A stretch of 64,000 bases of DNA, from contig NZ_JBIYZW010000001.1 in assembly GCF_044628455.1 (NCBI RefSeq), positions 1,984,001 to 2,048,000 of the forward strand, given 5' to 3'. Position numbers and translations under genes: made by a program. This DNA is from Solirubrum sp044628455 (GTDB taxonomy: Bacteria > Bacteroidota > Bacteroidia > Cytophagales > Hymenobacteraceae). The notes under the pieces were generated by a model. The model worked only from the letters and a program-made list of their open reading frames with translations, did no database searches and had not been told where the DNA came from. Of the stretch, positions 1 to 7,774 are shown piece after piece (position 1 is the first letter of the stretch; each line of letters opens with the position of its first letter).

Positions 1-780
1 GTCTTCCACAAACACGCCGCGCTCGGAGAGGGTCACCAGCACGTTTTCAGGCTGCATGTGGGCGCGCAGGCTGGCCACGGCCGCCTCGAAGGCGGGCAGG
101 TCGGCGTCGTCGAAGGTCAGGCCCAGGCCCTCGCGCAGCTCCTTGAGGTTGGGCTTGAACAGGGTGCAGCCGCCGTAGGCCAGGAAGTTGCGCTTCTTGG
201 GGTCGACCACGGTGGGAATGCCCCGCTCCCGGGCCTGGGCGATGAAGCGCGCAATGCGGCTGGGGTTGAGCACGCCCTTGTCGTAGTCCTCGAAAATCAC
301 CACGTCGGCGCGGTCCAGCAACTGCTCGAAGGCCTCGCTCAGGGTCGCGTCTTCGGCCGCGCTCAGGTCGGTTTCCACCTCCGAGTCGATGCGCAGCAGC
401 TGCTGGCCGTGGGCCAGAATGCGCTGCTTGACGGTGGTGGGCCGCTCGGCGCTGCGCACCAGGCCATCGGCCGAGAGCTGGCGCTGGTGCAGCTCCAGCA
501 GCAGCTGGTCGCCCCCGCCGTCGGTGCCAATGACCGCGCACAAGAGCGGCGTGGCGCCCAGGGCCTGCACGTTGAGGGCCACGTTGGCGGCGCCGCCCAG
601 GCGCTGCTCGGTGCGGGCCACGTTCACCACCGGTACGGGCGCCTCGGGTGAGAGGCGGGTGGAGCGCCCCCACACGTAGGCATCCACCATCACGTCGCCC
701 ACGATGAGCACGGTAAGGCCGTTGAAGGCGGCGAAGAGTTCGGGCAGCGTGGCGGGCACAGACAAAGCAGCAGCGGGCAT
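1..780 (-). CDS. rfaE1: PfkB-family sugar kinase, RfaE1/HldE kinase-domain like (3' end outside window)
   Basis: The minus-strand frame opens at an ATG whose complement is 778-780 and runs without a stop to the window edge, giving 260 codons. The N-terminal part reads LIVGDVMVDAYVWG, then RLSPEAPVPVV and GGAANVALN, the typical start of D-glycero-beta-D-manno-heptose-7-phosphate kinases. VVDPKK and FKPNLKEL follow near residues 195-220. These enzymes phosphorylate heptose-7-phosphate on the way to ADP-heptose for lipopolysaccharide. The anomeric-carbon GAGD motif of PfkB kinases would lie past the edge, so neither it nor any fused nucleotidyltransferase domain can be seen. The family assignment is firm; the exact sugar is inferred. 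Confidence 0.85.
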   Translation of the reverse strand, partial: MPAAALSVPATLPELFAAFNGLTVLIVGDVMVDAYVWGRSTRLSPEAPVPVVNVARTEQRLGGAANVALNVQALGATPLLCAVIGTDGGGDQLLLELHQRQLSADGLVRSAERPTTVKQRILAHGQQLLRIDSEVETDLSAAEDATLSEAFEQLLDRADVVIFEDYDKGVLNPSRIARFIAQARERGIPTVVDPKKRNFLAYGGCTLFKPNLKELREGLGLTFDDADLPAFEAAVASLRAHMQPENVLVTLSERGVFVED

Positions 781-828
781 TGCGAAGCGGAATGACGAAA
801 CAGGCGGCAAAGGTAAGGCCCCGCTGAT

Positions 829-1002
829 AGTTGGCAGTTGTGGGTTGCCCGTTGTCAGTGGCTGGTTGTTCGTGGTTCGTTGTTGGCTGTTCGTTGTTCG
901 GCGCGGCCGCAGCCTCTCCCGACAACTGCCAACTATGGCCTGACAACTCTCAACTGACAACCAACAACTATCAACTCGCAACTATCAACTGGCAACAGAC
1001 AA
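829..1002. repeat. Low-complexity word element, family A (GTTG/CAACT), hairpin-forming
   Basis: The left part is built from GTTGTCAGT/GTTGGC-like words and the right part from CAACTATCAA/CAACTGGCAA words at roughly 10-bp spacing, so the two halves are complementary and can fold into a long imperfect stem. It fills the gap between the kinase start and the 3' end of the YfiT-like gene. Related copies occur at 13138-13229 and 42541-42580. No coding frame here is credible. Confidence 0.75.
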
Positions 1003-1536
1003 CTATGCCAACAGGCGAATGTGACCCAGGTGGTGACGGCCGTGCCAGGCGTATTGCACCAGGGCCTGCTCCAGCGAGAAGGTGCGCTGCAGCCGCGGGT
1101 GGTAAAACGTGCGCTGCCACTGCTCCTCGCTCAGGTGGTGCAGCAGGTTCACCCAGCGTGCGTGCAGCTGCTCCAGCAAGCCCAGCGACACGGTGATGGG
1201 CGTGGCCGCCACGTCGGGCAGTTCGGCCCAGGCGCTTTCCTGAAACACCGGCACGGTGGGGTTTTCTTCCGTGAGGGCCTGCCGAAAGCGGGCGTAGAGC
1301 AGCGGGTGCATGTCGGCCAGATGGTGAATGATCTGCCGGCCGTTCCAGCCGCCGGGGCGGTAGGGCTGCTCGAGGCGCACGCCGCCCACACTGCGGGCCG
1401 CGGCCGTGAGCTGCGCCGGCAGCTCGGCCAGCTGCTGAATAAATGCGGTGCGCTCGGCGGCGGTCAGGGGTTGCTCGGGCAGCTGCACCCGGCCAATGGG
1501 AAAGCGCAGATGTTCGTCGGGGAAGGGCTGGGACAT
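1003..1536 (-). CDS. YfiT/BstA-like DinB-fold metal-dependent transferase
   Basis: A 177-residue protein of the DinB/YfiT four-helix family. Near the N-terminus it has RFPIGRVQLPE. It then carries YRPGGWNGRQIIHHLADMH (residues ~60-78) and WHGRHHLGHI near the C-terminus, which together supply the usual three-histidine metal site. In Bacillus this family includes bacillithiol transferases; in Bacteroidota the thiol and substrate are unknown. The length is normal and the ATG is at the expected place. It stands alone, with a repeat element downstream. The family is certain and the substrate is not. Confidence 0.85.
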   Translation of the reverse strand: MSQPFPDEHLRFPIGRVQLPEQPLTAAERTAFIQQLAELPAQLTAAARSVGGVRLEQPYRPGGWNGRQIIHHLADMHPLLYARFRQALTEENPTVPVFQESAWAELPDVAATPITVSLGLLEQLHARWVNLLHHLSEEQWQRTFYHPRLQRTFSLEQALVQYAWHGRHHLGHIRLLA

Positions 1537-1613
1537 TTGCGGAGGCTCAGTTACTGAAAACCCAATAGCTGACGGCTGTGCGTCCTGGGGCGGGCAATAC
1601 TACCTGTCAGCAG

Positions 1614-2000
1614 TCAACCTTTCGGCCATGCCCGCGCTGTTAATTGCTCGCCAAACAGCAAAGCAAACAAGATGATACTCATAAGTATTTTCACCACCAT
1701 CCAGAAATCAAATTGTTGGCTGATCATAAACCACCCTATTGCAAATTCAATAGCGAAGGTTAAAATCAGGGCTAGCAGCCTTGACCAGCTCTTGTGCTCA
1801 AGCGCGAGCTTAATGGGAAACAGCAATGCAAGCGCTTCGATAGTTGGCCATATACAAAGCAGCGAGAGTGTAAAAACAATGTTTTCCGCATTGTTCAAGT
1901 TTTGCCAATTCCAGTCAGAGCCAGCGCCGCTTTCAATAAACTGATACCCATAAAAGCCGACCCATTTTATCACGATGTAGGCCATAAATCTGCTTAGCAT
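1614..2000 (-). CDS. Small hypothetical membrane protein, AT-rich
   Basis: A 128-residue frame with at least three hydrophobic segments (about residues 40-62, 73-92 and 98-118) and aromatic-rich linkers, consistent with an inner-membrane protein. I recognise no family. The base composition is visibly more AT-rich than the flanking genes, like the two cassette genes at 8788-10106, which suggests horizontal acquisition. It lies between two core genes on the same strand. A spurious frame is possible, but the hydrophobic pattern and lack of stops in AT-rich DNA argue for a real gene. Confidence 0.55.
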   Translation of the reverse strand: MLSRFMAYIVIKWVGFYGYQFIESGAGSDWNWQNLNNAENIVFTLSLLCIWPTIEALALLFPIKLALEHKSWSRLLALILTFAIEFAIGWFMISQQFDFWMVVKILMSIILFALLFGEQLTARAWPKG

Positions 2001-2057
2001 AGGGCCTAGCGTTTTTCACGTTGGTAATGCAATGTATAACCTAGTCCACCATACGAA

Positions 2058-2098
2058 GGCCCGGCCGAAGCAATCTGATAAGATGCTTCAACCGGGCC
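2058..2098 (-). terminator. Hairpin downstream of the aminotransferase gene
   Basis: A 15-bp near-perfect inverted repeat (GGCCCGG...GAAGCA against TGCTTC...CCGGGCC) with a 10-nt loop lies about 30 bp past the aminotransferase stop. No clear U-run follows, so it may be an imperfect intrinsic terminator or an mRNA-end stabiliser. Confidence 0.5.
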
Positions 2099-2130
2099 GT
2101 TGAGGTCTATTGAGTCTGCGCGAACCTTTT

Positions 2131-3351
2131 CTACATCAGCTTGGCCAAACTCACGCGGATGCGGCGGAAGGCTTCGGCCAGCTTTTCGTCGGCGGCGGCG
2201 GTGCTCATGCGCAGGCACTGGGGCGCGCCAAAGGCCCCGCCGTCGACGGTGGCTACGTGGCCGTCGTTGAGCAGGTAGAGGGCCAGGTCAGCGGCGGTGT
2301 CGATTGTTTGGCCCGCGGGCGTGGCGCGGCCGAAGTAGGCCGACACGTCGGGGAACACGTAGAAGGCGCCGCTGGGGGTGGGCGTTTTCAGGCCGGGAAT
2401 GTCTTTTGCCAGCTCCAGTACCAGGTCGCGGCGGCGGCGGTAGGCTTCCACCATCTCGTCGGCGGAGGAACGGCCGCCCTGCAGCGCGGCCAGGGCGGCG
2501 CGCTGGGCAATGGAGCAGGTGCCGGAGGTAATCTGGCTTTGCATTTTCTCGCAGGCGGCGGCAATTTCCTTGCGGGCGGCCAGGTAGCCCACGCGCCAGC
2601 CCGTCATGGCGTAGCCCTTGGAGAAGCCGTTGACGGTGATGACGCGGTCCTTAATGTCCGCGAACTGGGCCATGCTCACGTGCTCGCCCACGAAGTTGAT
2701 GTACTCGTAAATCTCGTCGGCCAGCACGTGCACCTGGGGGTGACGGGCCACCACTTCGGCAATGGCGCCCAGCTCCTGGCGCGAAAACACCGCGCCGGTG
2801 GGGTTGCAGGGCGAGGAGTACATGATAAGCTTGGTGCGCGGGGTAATGGCGGCTTCCAGCTGCGCAGCCGTCACCTTGTAGTCGTTTTCGAGGGTGCCCA
2901 TCAGCGTCACGGTGACGCCCTCAGCCAGCTTCACCATCTCCTCGTAGCTCACCCAGTAGGGCGCAAACACGATGACCTCGTCGCCGGGGTTGATCAGGCT
3001 CATCACGGCGTTGGCCAGGGCCTGCTTGGCGCCGGTGCTCACCACGATGTTTTCGGGCTGGTAAGTGAGCTGGTTTTCGCGCAGCAGCTTGTCGGCAATG
3101 GCCTGGCGCAGCTCGGGGTAGCCGGGCACCGGGGTGTAGAAGGTGTAGCCCGCGTCGATGGCCTGCTTGGCGGCGTCCTTGATGTACTGCGGGGTCTGAA
3201 AGTCGGGCTCCCCGAAGCTCAGGCTGATGACGTCGATACCCTGGGCCGCCAGCTCGCGGGCCTTTTTGGCCATGCCGATGGTCTGGGATTCCTGCATGGC
3301 ATTGAGGCGGTCGGAAAGCACCAACGGGGCAAGCGCGGCAGTGGTAGGCAT
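2131..3351 (-). CDS. Class I pyridoxal-phosphate aminotransferase, aspartate aminotransferase type
   Basis: A 406-residue fold-type I PLP enzyme with the expected landmarks: YTPVPGYPELR near residue 71, NPTG at 183-186, ADEIYE near 211, and the PLP-binding lysine K245 in NGFSKGYAMTGWRVGY. The GWRVGY stretch is typical of the aspartate/prephenate aminotransferase subgroup (I-gamma). It would move the amino group between aspartate or a related amino acid and 2-oxoglutarate in the cytoplasm. It is monocistronic as far as visible, with a hairpin after the stop. The exact donor specificity cannot be read from sequence. Confidence 0.92.
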   Translation of the reverse strand: MPTTAALAPLVLSDRLNAMQESQTIGMAKKARELAAQGIDVISLSFGEPDFQTPQYIKDAAKQAIDAGYTFYTPVPGYPELRQAIADKLLRENQLTYQPENIVVSTGAKQALANAVMSLINPGDEVIVFAPYWVSYEEMVKLAEGVTVTLMGTLENDYKVTAAQLEAAITPRTKLIMYSSPCNPTGAVFSRQELGAIAEVVARHPQVHVLADEIYEYINFVGEHVSMAQFADIKDRVITVNGFSKGYAMTGWRVGYLAARKEIAAACEKMQSQITSGTCSIAQRAALAALQGGRSSADEMVEAYRRRRDLVLELAKDIPGLKTPTPSGAFYVFPDVSAYFGRATPAGQTIDTAADLALYLLNDGHVATVDGGAFGAPQCLRMSTAAADEKLAEAFRRIRVSLAKLM

Positions 3352-3426
3352 AAGTGGGAAACGGGCTGGGGTGGGGAAACGATGGGGAAAGGCTACAAAA
3401 GTACGCAGTTCGCGCTTCGGGGCGCG

Positions 3427-5403
3427 CTACTCCCGTCCCAGGCGGCGCAGGTTGCGCAGTACCAGGGCCAGGTCGGCTGCTGGCTCGTAGTCTTTGGCGT
3501 AGAGCACTTCGAGGCGGCGGCGGGTGGCCTCGCTCAGCGGCGTGGTGGCTTCGACGTGGTCGGCGGGGGACAGCACGGCGCGGGGGGCGCGCTGGGGAGC
3601 GGCGCTGTGGCGCAGGCCCACCCAGGTGCGGCGGCCCAGCAGCACCCGCAGGGCGTTGCGCAGGTAGCCGGCCTTATCCGTTACCAGCCAGATGAGCAGG
3701 GGCGCGGCGGCGAGCAGGCCCAGGCTCAGGAAGAAATCGAGGATGCGCTTGTGGCGGCGCTGCTGGGGCTTGTAGAGGTTCAGCTCGATGTCGAGGGCGT
3801 AGTAGTCGCCGGGGGAATCTTTGCTGGACGAGCCGATGATGTACTGGCTGTCTTCGGGCAGGATTTTGAAGGCCACGTGGGGGTGGCGGGCCTGCTCGTC
3901 GACCATGAGGGAGATGATGCGGGAGGCCGAGAGGTCTTTGCCGCAGAAGATCAGCTCGTCGATGGCGTAGATGCGCAGGATGTCGTCGAGCTGGCGCACT
4001 TCGCCGAGCTGGTCGTCGTCGGAAGTGGCAGCGGGGCCGGGGCTGACCCAGCCGATGACGCGGGCCGGCACGGCGGCCTGCTCGAGCAGCTGGCGCACGC
4101 GGCGGCTTTCGGCGGCCGAGCCGACGATGGCAATGTTTTTCTGGCGGCGCTCGGCCAGGTTGAGGTTGCGGTAGCGCCAGAAGTGCAGGAGCAGGCGCCG
4201 GCCGATGAGCGCGGCCACGGCCCACACCCCGCCCAGCACGATGAGGGCCTTGGAGAAGCGCCAGGCGTCGAGGAAGTTGGAGGCGGCCGAGATGAGCACG
4301 GTGCCCACGGCCACGCCGCGCACGAGGCGGGCGGTTTTGGGGGGCTCGTCGTAGGCGCCGCTGAGCCAGGCGCTGGTGAGCCAGATGCCGATGTAGGCGG
4401 GCACGGCCACCAGCATGTACTGCGGAGGGTAGGCCGTGGGTACGTACTTGTGGTTGTCTTCCCAGTAGTTTTTGAGAAAGTACATGCCCACGTAGATGAT
4501 GAGCGCGTCGAGCAGCACGGGCCAGGCCTGGTCCCAGAAGCGGCGCACCACGGCCACGCCGGCCCGGAACCAGATAGCCAGGTTAATGAGCAGAGCAAAC
4601 CAGCCGGCGCGCTGCGGGGCGAAGTGCTTGCGGGCGAAGATGACCATGGCGCGGTAGAACACGAACACGTAGTTCACGCTGGTGCGCTTGGTGCTTTCGC
4701 CCTTGTAGTGGATGATGCGGGTGCCGGGGTAGTAGTAGTTGAGCCAGCCGCCCTGCAGGAGGCGGTACGAGAGGTCGATGTCCTCGCCGTACATGAAGTA
4801 GTCTTCGTCGAGCAGGCCGACCTGGTCGAGGGCGGCGCGGCGCATGAGCATGAAGGCGCCGCTCAGAACTTCGATCTGGTGGGTCTGATCTTGGTGGAGG
4901 AAGCCGAGGTGGTAGCGGCCGAAGGTGCGCGAGCGGGGAAACAGGGCGGCCAGGCCGAAGACTTTGTGGAAGGCCACCCAGGGCGTGGGCAGGCCGCGCT
5001 TGCTTTCGGGCAGAAACTTGCCCTGGCCGTCGAGCATTTTCACGCCGAGGCCGCCGCAGCGGGGGTGCTCGTCCATGAACTGGCAGCAGAGACGGAAGGT
5101 GTCTTCCTCGACCACCGTGTCGGGGTTGAGCAGCAGCACGTGCTCCCCTTTTGACTGGCGGATGGCCTGGTTGTTGGCCTTGGAGAAGCCGGGGTTGTCG
5201 CGGTTGGCAATGAGGCGGACTTCGGGAAACCGCTCACGCACCATAGCCACCGAGCCGTCGACGGAGTTGTTGTCGACTACCCAGACTTCGACCGGGGCAC
5301 CGAGCTTTTCGACGGCCCGCCGCACCGACAGCAGGGTCTGCTCCAGGAAGTAGCAGACGTTGTAGTTGACGATGACGACGGAAAGCTTGACGGGGGCGGG
5401 CAC
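3427..5403 (-). CDS. GT2 glycosyltransferase fused to membrane region and Rossmann-like domain
   Basis: A 658-residue multidomain protein. Residues ~1-240 are a family 2 glycosyltransferase: SVVIVNYN, VVDNNSVDGS, LLNPDTVV (NPD at 93-95) and FMYGEDIDLSYR, as in rhamnosyl/WbbL-type enzymes. Several hydrophobic segments follow (~265-400). After RRQKNIAIVGSAAESR near residue 418 comes a nucleotide-binding-like domain resembling the CoA/NAD-binding part of polyprenyl glycosylphosphotransferases, but without the terminal sugar-phosphate transferase catalytic domain. A last hydrophobic stretch lies near 565. It probably builds cell-surface polysaccharide at the inner membrane. The frame begins with GTG; no better ATG is near. 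A 21-bp tandem array lies 68 bp upstream. Confidence 0.85.
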   Translation of the reverse strand: MPAPVKLSVVIVNYNVCYFLEQTLLSVRRAVEKLGAPVEVWVVDNNSVDGSVAMVRERFPEVRLIANRDNPGFSKANNQAIRQSKGEHVLLLNPDTVVEEDTFRLCCQFMDEHPRCGGLGVKMLDGQGKFLPESKRGLPTPWVAFHKVFGLAALFPRSRTFGRYHLGFLHQDQTHQIEVLSGAFMLMRRAALDQVGLLDEDYFMYGEDIDLSYRLLQGGWLNYYYPGTRIIHYKGESTKRTSVNYVFVFYRAMVIFARKHFAPQRAGWFALLINLAIWFRAGVAVVRRFWDQAWPVLLDALIIYVGMYFLKNYWEDNHKYVPTAYPPQYMLVAVPAYIGIWLTSAWLSGAYDEPPKTARLVRGVAVGTVLISAASNFLDAWRFSKALIVLGGVWAVAALIGRRLLLHFWRYRNLNLAERRQKNIAIVGSAAESRRVRQLLEQAAVPARVIGWVSPGPAATSDDDQLGEVRQLDDILRIYAIDELIFCGKDLSASRIISLMVDEQARHPHVAFKILPEDSQYIIGSSSKDSPGDYYALDIELNLYKPQQRRHKRILDFFLSLGLLAAAPLLIWLVTDKAGYLRNALRVLLGRRTWVGLRHSAAPQRAPRAVLSPADHVEATTPLSEATRRRLEVLYAKDYEPAADLALVLRNLRRLGRE

Positions 5404-5470
5404 GGGCGGGATGAGGAGCGCGAGGAGCCGCGAAAGTTACGCAGCCTGGCGGATTGCGGCGGGCGGGGAC

Positions 5471-5617
5471 GCGGAAATGGTGGTTGCACTGGCGGAAATC
5501 CTATTACCGCTAGCGGAAATCCTGCTTACACTGACGGAAATCCTAGTTACACTGGCGGAAATCCTAGTTACACTGGCGGAAATCCTACTTACGCAGGAGT
5601 AAATCCTAGTTACAAGG
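5471..5617. repeat. Degenerate tandem array, seven 21-bp units (array 1)
   Basis: Seven units in exact 21-bp register share the core GCGGAAATCCTAGTTAC. Units 4 and 5 are almost identical and the outer ones diverge. The array sits 68 bp upstream of the glycosyltransferase start, on the promoter side. Two other arrays with the same period but other sequences occur at 38046-38404 and 55325-55555. Confidence 0.9.
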
Positions 5618-5650
5618 GCGCAATGGGCCTCCCCGCCCGGCCTTCGATTG

Positions 5651-5706
5651 CCTCACCCCCCGGCCCCCTTCCCTCGCTTGATGCGCGACATGGGGGAGAG
5701 GGGGAG
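5651..5706. repeat. Dispersed GC-rich REP-like repeat, copy 1
   Basis: This is a CCTCACCCCC...TCGCTTGATGCGCGACA...GGGGGAGAGGGGGAG element with complementary C-rich and G-rich ends. Related copies lie at 7269-7327, within 36373-36560 (inverted) and within 52422-52592 (inverted). Intergenic location and palindromic ends fit a REP-type element. Confidence 0.8.
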
Positions 5707-5875
5707 CTTGGCGTCAGCAACCTCAGCACGCGGGGCGGGGCGGCGCCGCGCGAGCGAAGCCGCCCCGCCTGCCTACTTCATCGTTCTATGTCATCAGGCT
5801 ACCTGACCAGTCTCTGGCATGGGACGGCCATCAGCAACGGCAGCGGGAGGTTCGGCGGTAGACCCGGCGTAAACG

Positions 5876-6031
5876 TAGTGGGGCCACGGCTTNNNNNNNN
5901 NNNNNNNNNNNNNNNNNNNNNNNNNNNNNNNNNNNNNNNNNNNNNNNNNNNNNNNNNNNNNNNNNNNNNNNNNNNNNNNNNNNNNNNNNNNNNNNNNNNN
6001 NNGTGCCACGGCTTTGAGCCGTGGCACCACG
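5876..6031. other. Assembly gap inside a palindromic element
   Basis: 110 N bases (5893-6002) are flanked by GGGGCCACGGCTT on the left and by a perfect hairpin (GTGCCACGGCT, TTG loop side, AGCCGTGGCAC at 6003-6027) on the right. The shared CCACGGCTT word suggests that a repeated hairpin element broke the assembly. No gene can be called across the gap. Confidence 0.85.
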
Positions 6032-6055
6032 CCGCTGCTTCCATCCGCAGGCCCT

Positions 6056-7258
6056 TTACTCACTGAGCAGTTCGGCGCACTGGCGGGCTATTTCCAGCTC
6101 TTCGTTGGTGGGGATGACCAGGACTTTGACGGGAGACGCGGGGGTGCTGATTTCGCGCAGGCCGCGGGCGGAGGCTTGGTTGCGGGCGTCGTCGAGGTGG
6201 ATGCCGAGGAATTCGAGGCCCTGGCAGGCGAGGCGGCGCACGGCGGCGTCGTTCTCCCCTACCCCGGCGGTGAACACGACGGCGTCGAGGCCGCCGAGGG
6301 CGGCGGCGTAGGCGCCGAGGTATTTGCGGATGCGGTAGGCGTAGAGCTGCAGGGCGAGGATGGCGGCGGGGTCGCCGGCGGCTACGGCCTGGCCCACGTC
6401 GCGCATGTCGCTGTGGCCGGTGAGGCCGAGCATGCCGCTGTGCTTGTTGAGCAGGGTGTTGACCTCGTCGGGGGAGTAGCCGAGCTGGTGGATGAGGTGG
6501 AAGATGATGGAGGGGTCGATGTCGCCGGCACGGGTGCCCATCACGAGGCCGCCCATGGGGCCCAGGCCCATGCTGGTATCGAGGGAGCGGCCGCCCTGCA
6601 CGGCGGTGATGCTGCTGCCGTTGCCCAGGTGCACCGTGATGAGGCGCGCTTCAGCGTTCTGTAGGTAGGCCGCGGCCTGGGCGGAAACGTACTTGTGGCT
6701 GGTGCCGTGGAAGCCGTAGGCGCGGATGCCGTGCTGGTGGTAGAGCGGGGCGGGCAGGGCGTAGCGGAAGGCGTGCTCGGGCAGGGTCTGGTGAAAGGCG
6801 GTGTCGAACACGGCGACCTGGTGGGCCTGCGGGAACAGCTCCTCGGCGACTTCGATGCCGAGGTAGTTGGCGGGGTTGTGCAGGGGGGCCAGGGCAAACA
6901 AACTCTTGATTTTGGCCTTGACGGCGGGCGTGATGCGCGTGGTGGCGGCAAACGCTTCGCCGCCGTGCACCACGCGGTGGCCCACCACGTGAATATCAGC
7001 CGGGTTTTGCACGACGCCGGTTGCGGGGGCGGTGAGCAGGCCGACGACCTCGCGCAGGCCGGCGGCGTGGTCGGGCAGATCGAGCACGTGCTGCTGTTTG
7101 TGCGGCTGCCCGTCGGGGGCAAAGACGGTGTGGGTGATGACGGATTCGGGCAGGCCGATGCGCTCGATGAGGCCGGCGCAGACGGGCTGCTCGTGGGGCC
7201 AGCGGAAGAGCTGGTACTTGATGGACGAGCTGCCGGAGTTGACGACGAAGATGTTCAT
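6056..7258 (-). CDS. ackA: Acetate kinase
   Basis: A 400-residue ASKHA-fold kinase of standard length. Motifs in order: NSGSSSIKYQ near residue 7, HVVGHRVVHGGE, VAVFDTAFHQ (with the catalytic aspartate), HLGNGSSITAV in the phosphate-binding loop, GTRAGDIDPSI and FTAGVGEND. It makes ATP and acetate from acetyl phosphate and ADP in the cytoplasm, or runs in reverse for acetate activation. Its partner pta is on the same strand upstream (10242-12335), but about 3 kb of accessory DNA separates them. The two are usually neighbours. Confidence 0.97.
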   Translation of the reverse strand: MNIFVVNSGSSSIKYQLFRWPHEQPVCAGLIERIGLPESVITHTVFAPDGQPHKQQHVLDLPDHAAGLREVVGLLTAPATGVVQNPADIHVVGHRVVHGGEAFAATTRITPAVKAKIKSLFALAPLHNPANYLGIEVAEELFPQAHQVAVFDTAFHQTLPEHAFRYALPAPLYHQHGIRAYGFHGTSHKYVSAQAAAYLQNAEARLITVHLGNGSSITAVQGGRSLDTSMGLGPMGGLVMGTRAGDIDPSIIFHLIHQLGYSPDEVNTLLNKHSGMLGLTGHSDMRDVGQAVAAGDPAAILALQLYAYRIRKYLGAYAAALGGLDAVVFTAGVGENDAAVRRLACQGLEFLGIHLDDARNQASARGLREISTPASPVKVLVIPTNEELEIARQCAELLSE

Positions 7259-7268
7259 GCGGTGGTGG

Positions 7269-7327
7269 GCCTCACCCCCCGCCCCCTCCCCTCGCTTGAT
7301 GCGCGACAGGGGAGAGAGGGGGAGCCA
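7269..7327. repeat. Dispersed GC-rich REP-like repeat, copy 2
   Basis: Begins 11 bp upstream of the ackA start codon. It carries the same GCCTCACCCCCC...CTCGCTTGATGCGCGACA...GAGGGGGAGCC layout as 5651-5706. Confidence 0.8.
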
Positions 7328-7774
7328 CGGCGGCGCAGTTGGGGTTGATTTTGTGCCGGGATATGCGCTAGTTAAGGGGAAATTACTGCTGCGGGGCCAT
7401 TAGCCGCCGCGGCGTCATCCTCAGCCGTTATTTTTATGGTACGCCGCACGCAGGAGGCTCGTTTCGTGAAGCGTTTTGGCCGCCGGGCCGCCAACCCCGC
7501 TCCCTTTTGGTACGACTTTGCCAGCTCGCTCACCTGCCGGGACCGGGAGCAACGGCTGTGCGCGCTGCTGGGCGGCGGGCCGGCGTTTGTGCCGGTGACA
7601 CAACGGGCTGCTGGCCAGCCGACAGAGCCGGTGGCGCTGCGCCGGGCGGCCTGAGGGCTGGGGTTCGGGCGCGCCGGTTTACCGCGGCCGGGGTGCGGGC
7701 CGGGGCCGGATTGCCGACCTTGGCCGGGAGTGAACCTCGCGGTTGATGACAGTCGCGACAAACCGCAGCCGACC
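7328..7774. other. Gene-free stretch
   Basis: About 450 bp between the ackA upstream repeat and the DUF2071 gene. Short frames exist on both strands (for example 7436-7654 plus) but show no recognisable domain, signal peptide or membrane segment. I see no clear promoter or hairpin. Confidence 0.5.

Noticed and set aside
2006..2218. Possible small minus-strand gene next to the aminotransferase
   Set aside because: It overlaps the aminotransferase 3' end in another frame and runs through a hairpin that looks like a terminator.
2110..5154. Long plus-strand open frame of about 1000 codons
   Set aside because: It is the antisense of the aminotransferase and glycosyltransferase genes; His/Gln/Gly/Val-rich translation without domains is typical of a shadow frame in GC-rich DNA.
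5623..6066. Frames crossing the N run
   Set aside because: They consist of REP-like repeat, N bases and hairpin sequence; no protein evidence.
7436..7654. Small plus-strand gene of 72 codons
   Set aside because: Plausible start region but no recognisable fold, and overlapping frames on the other strand are equally long; unsupported.
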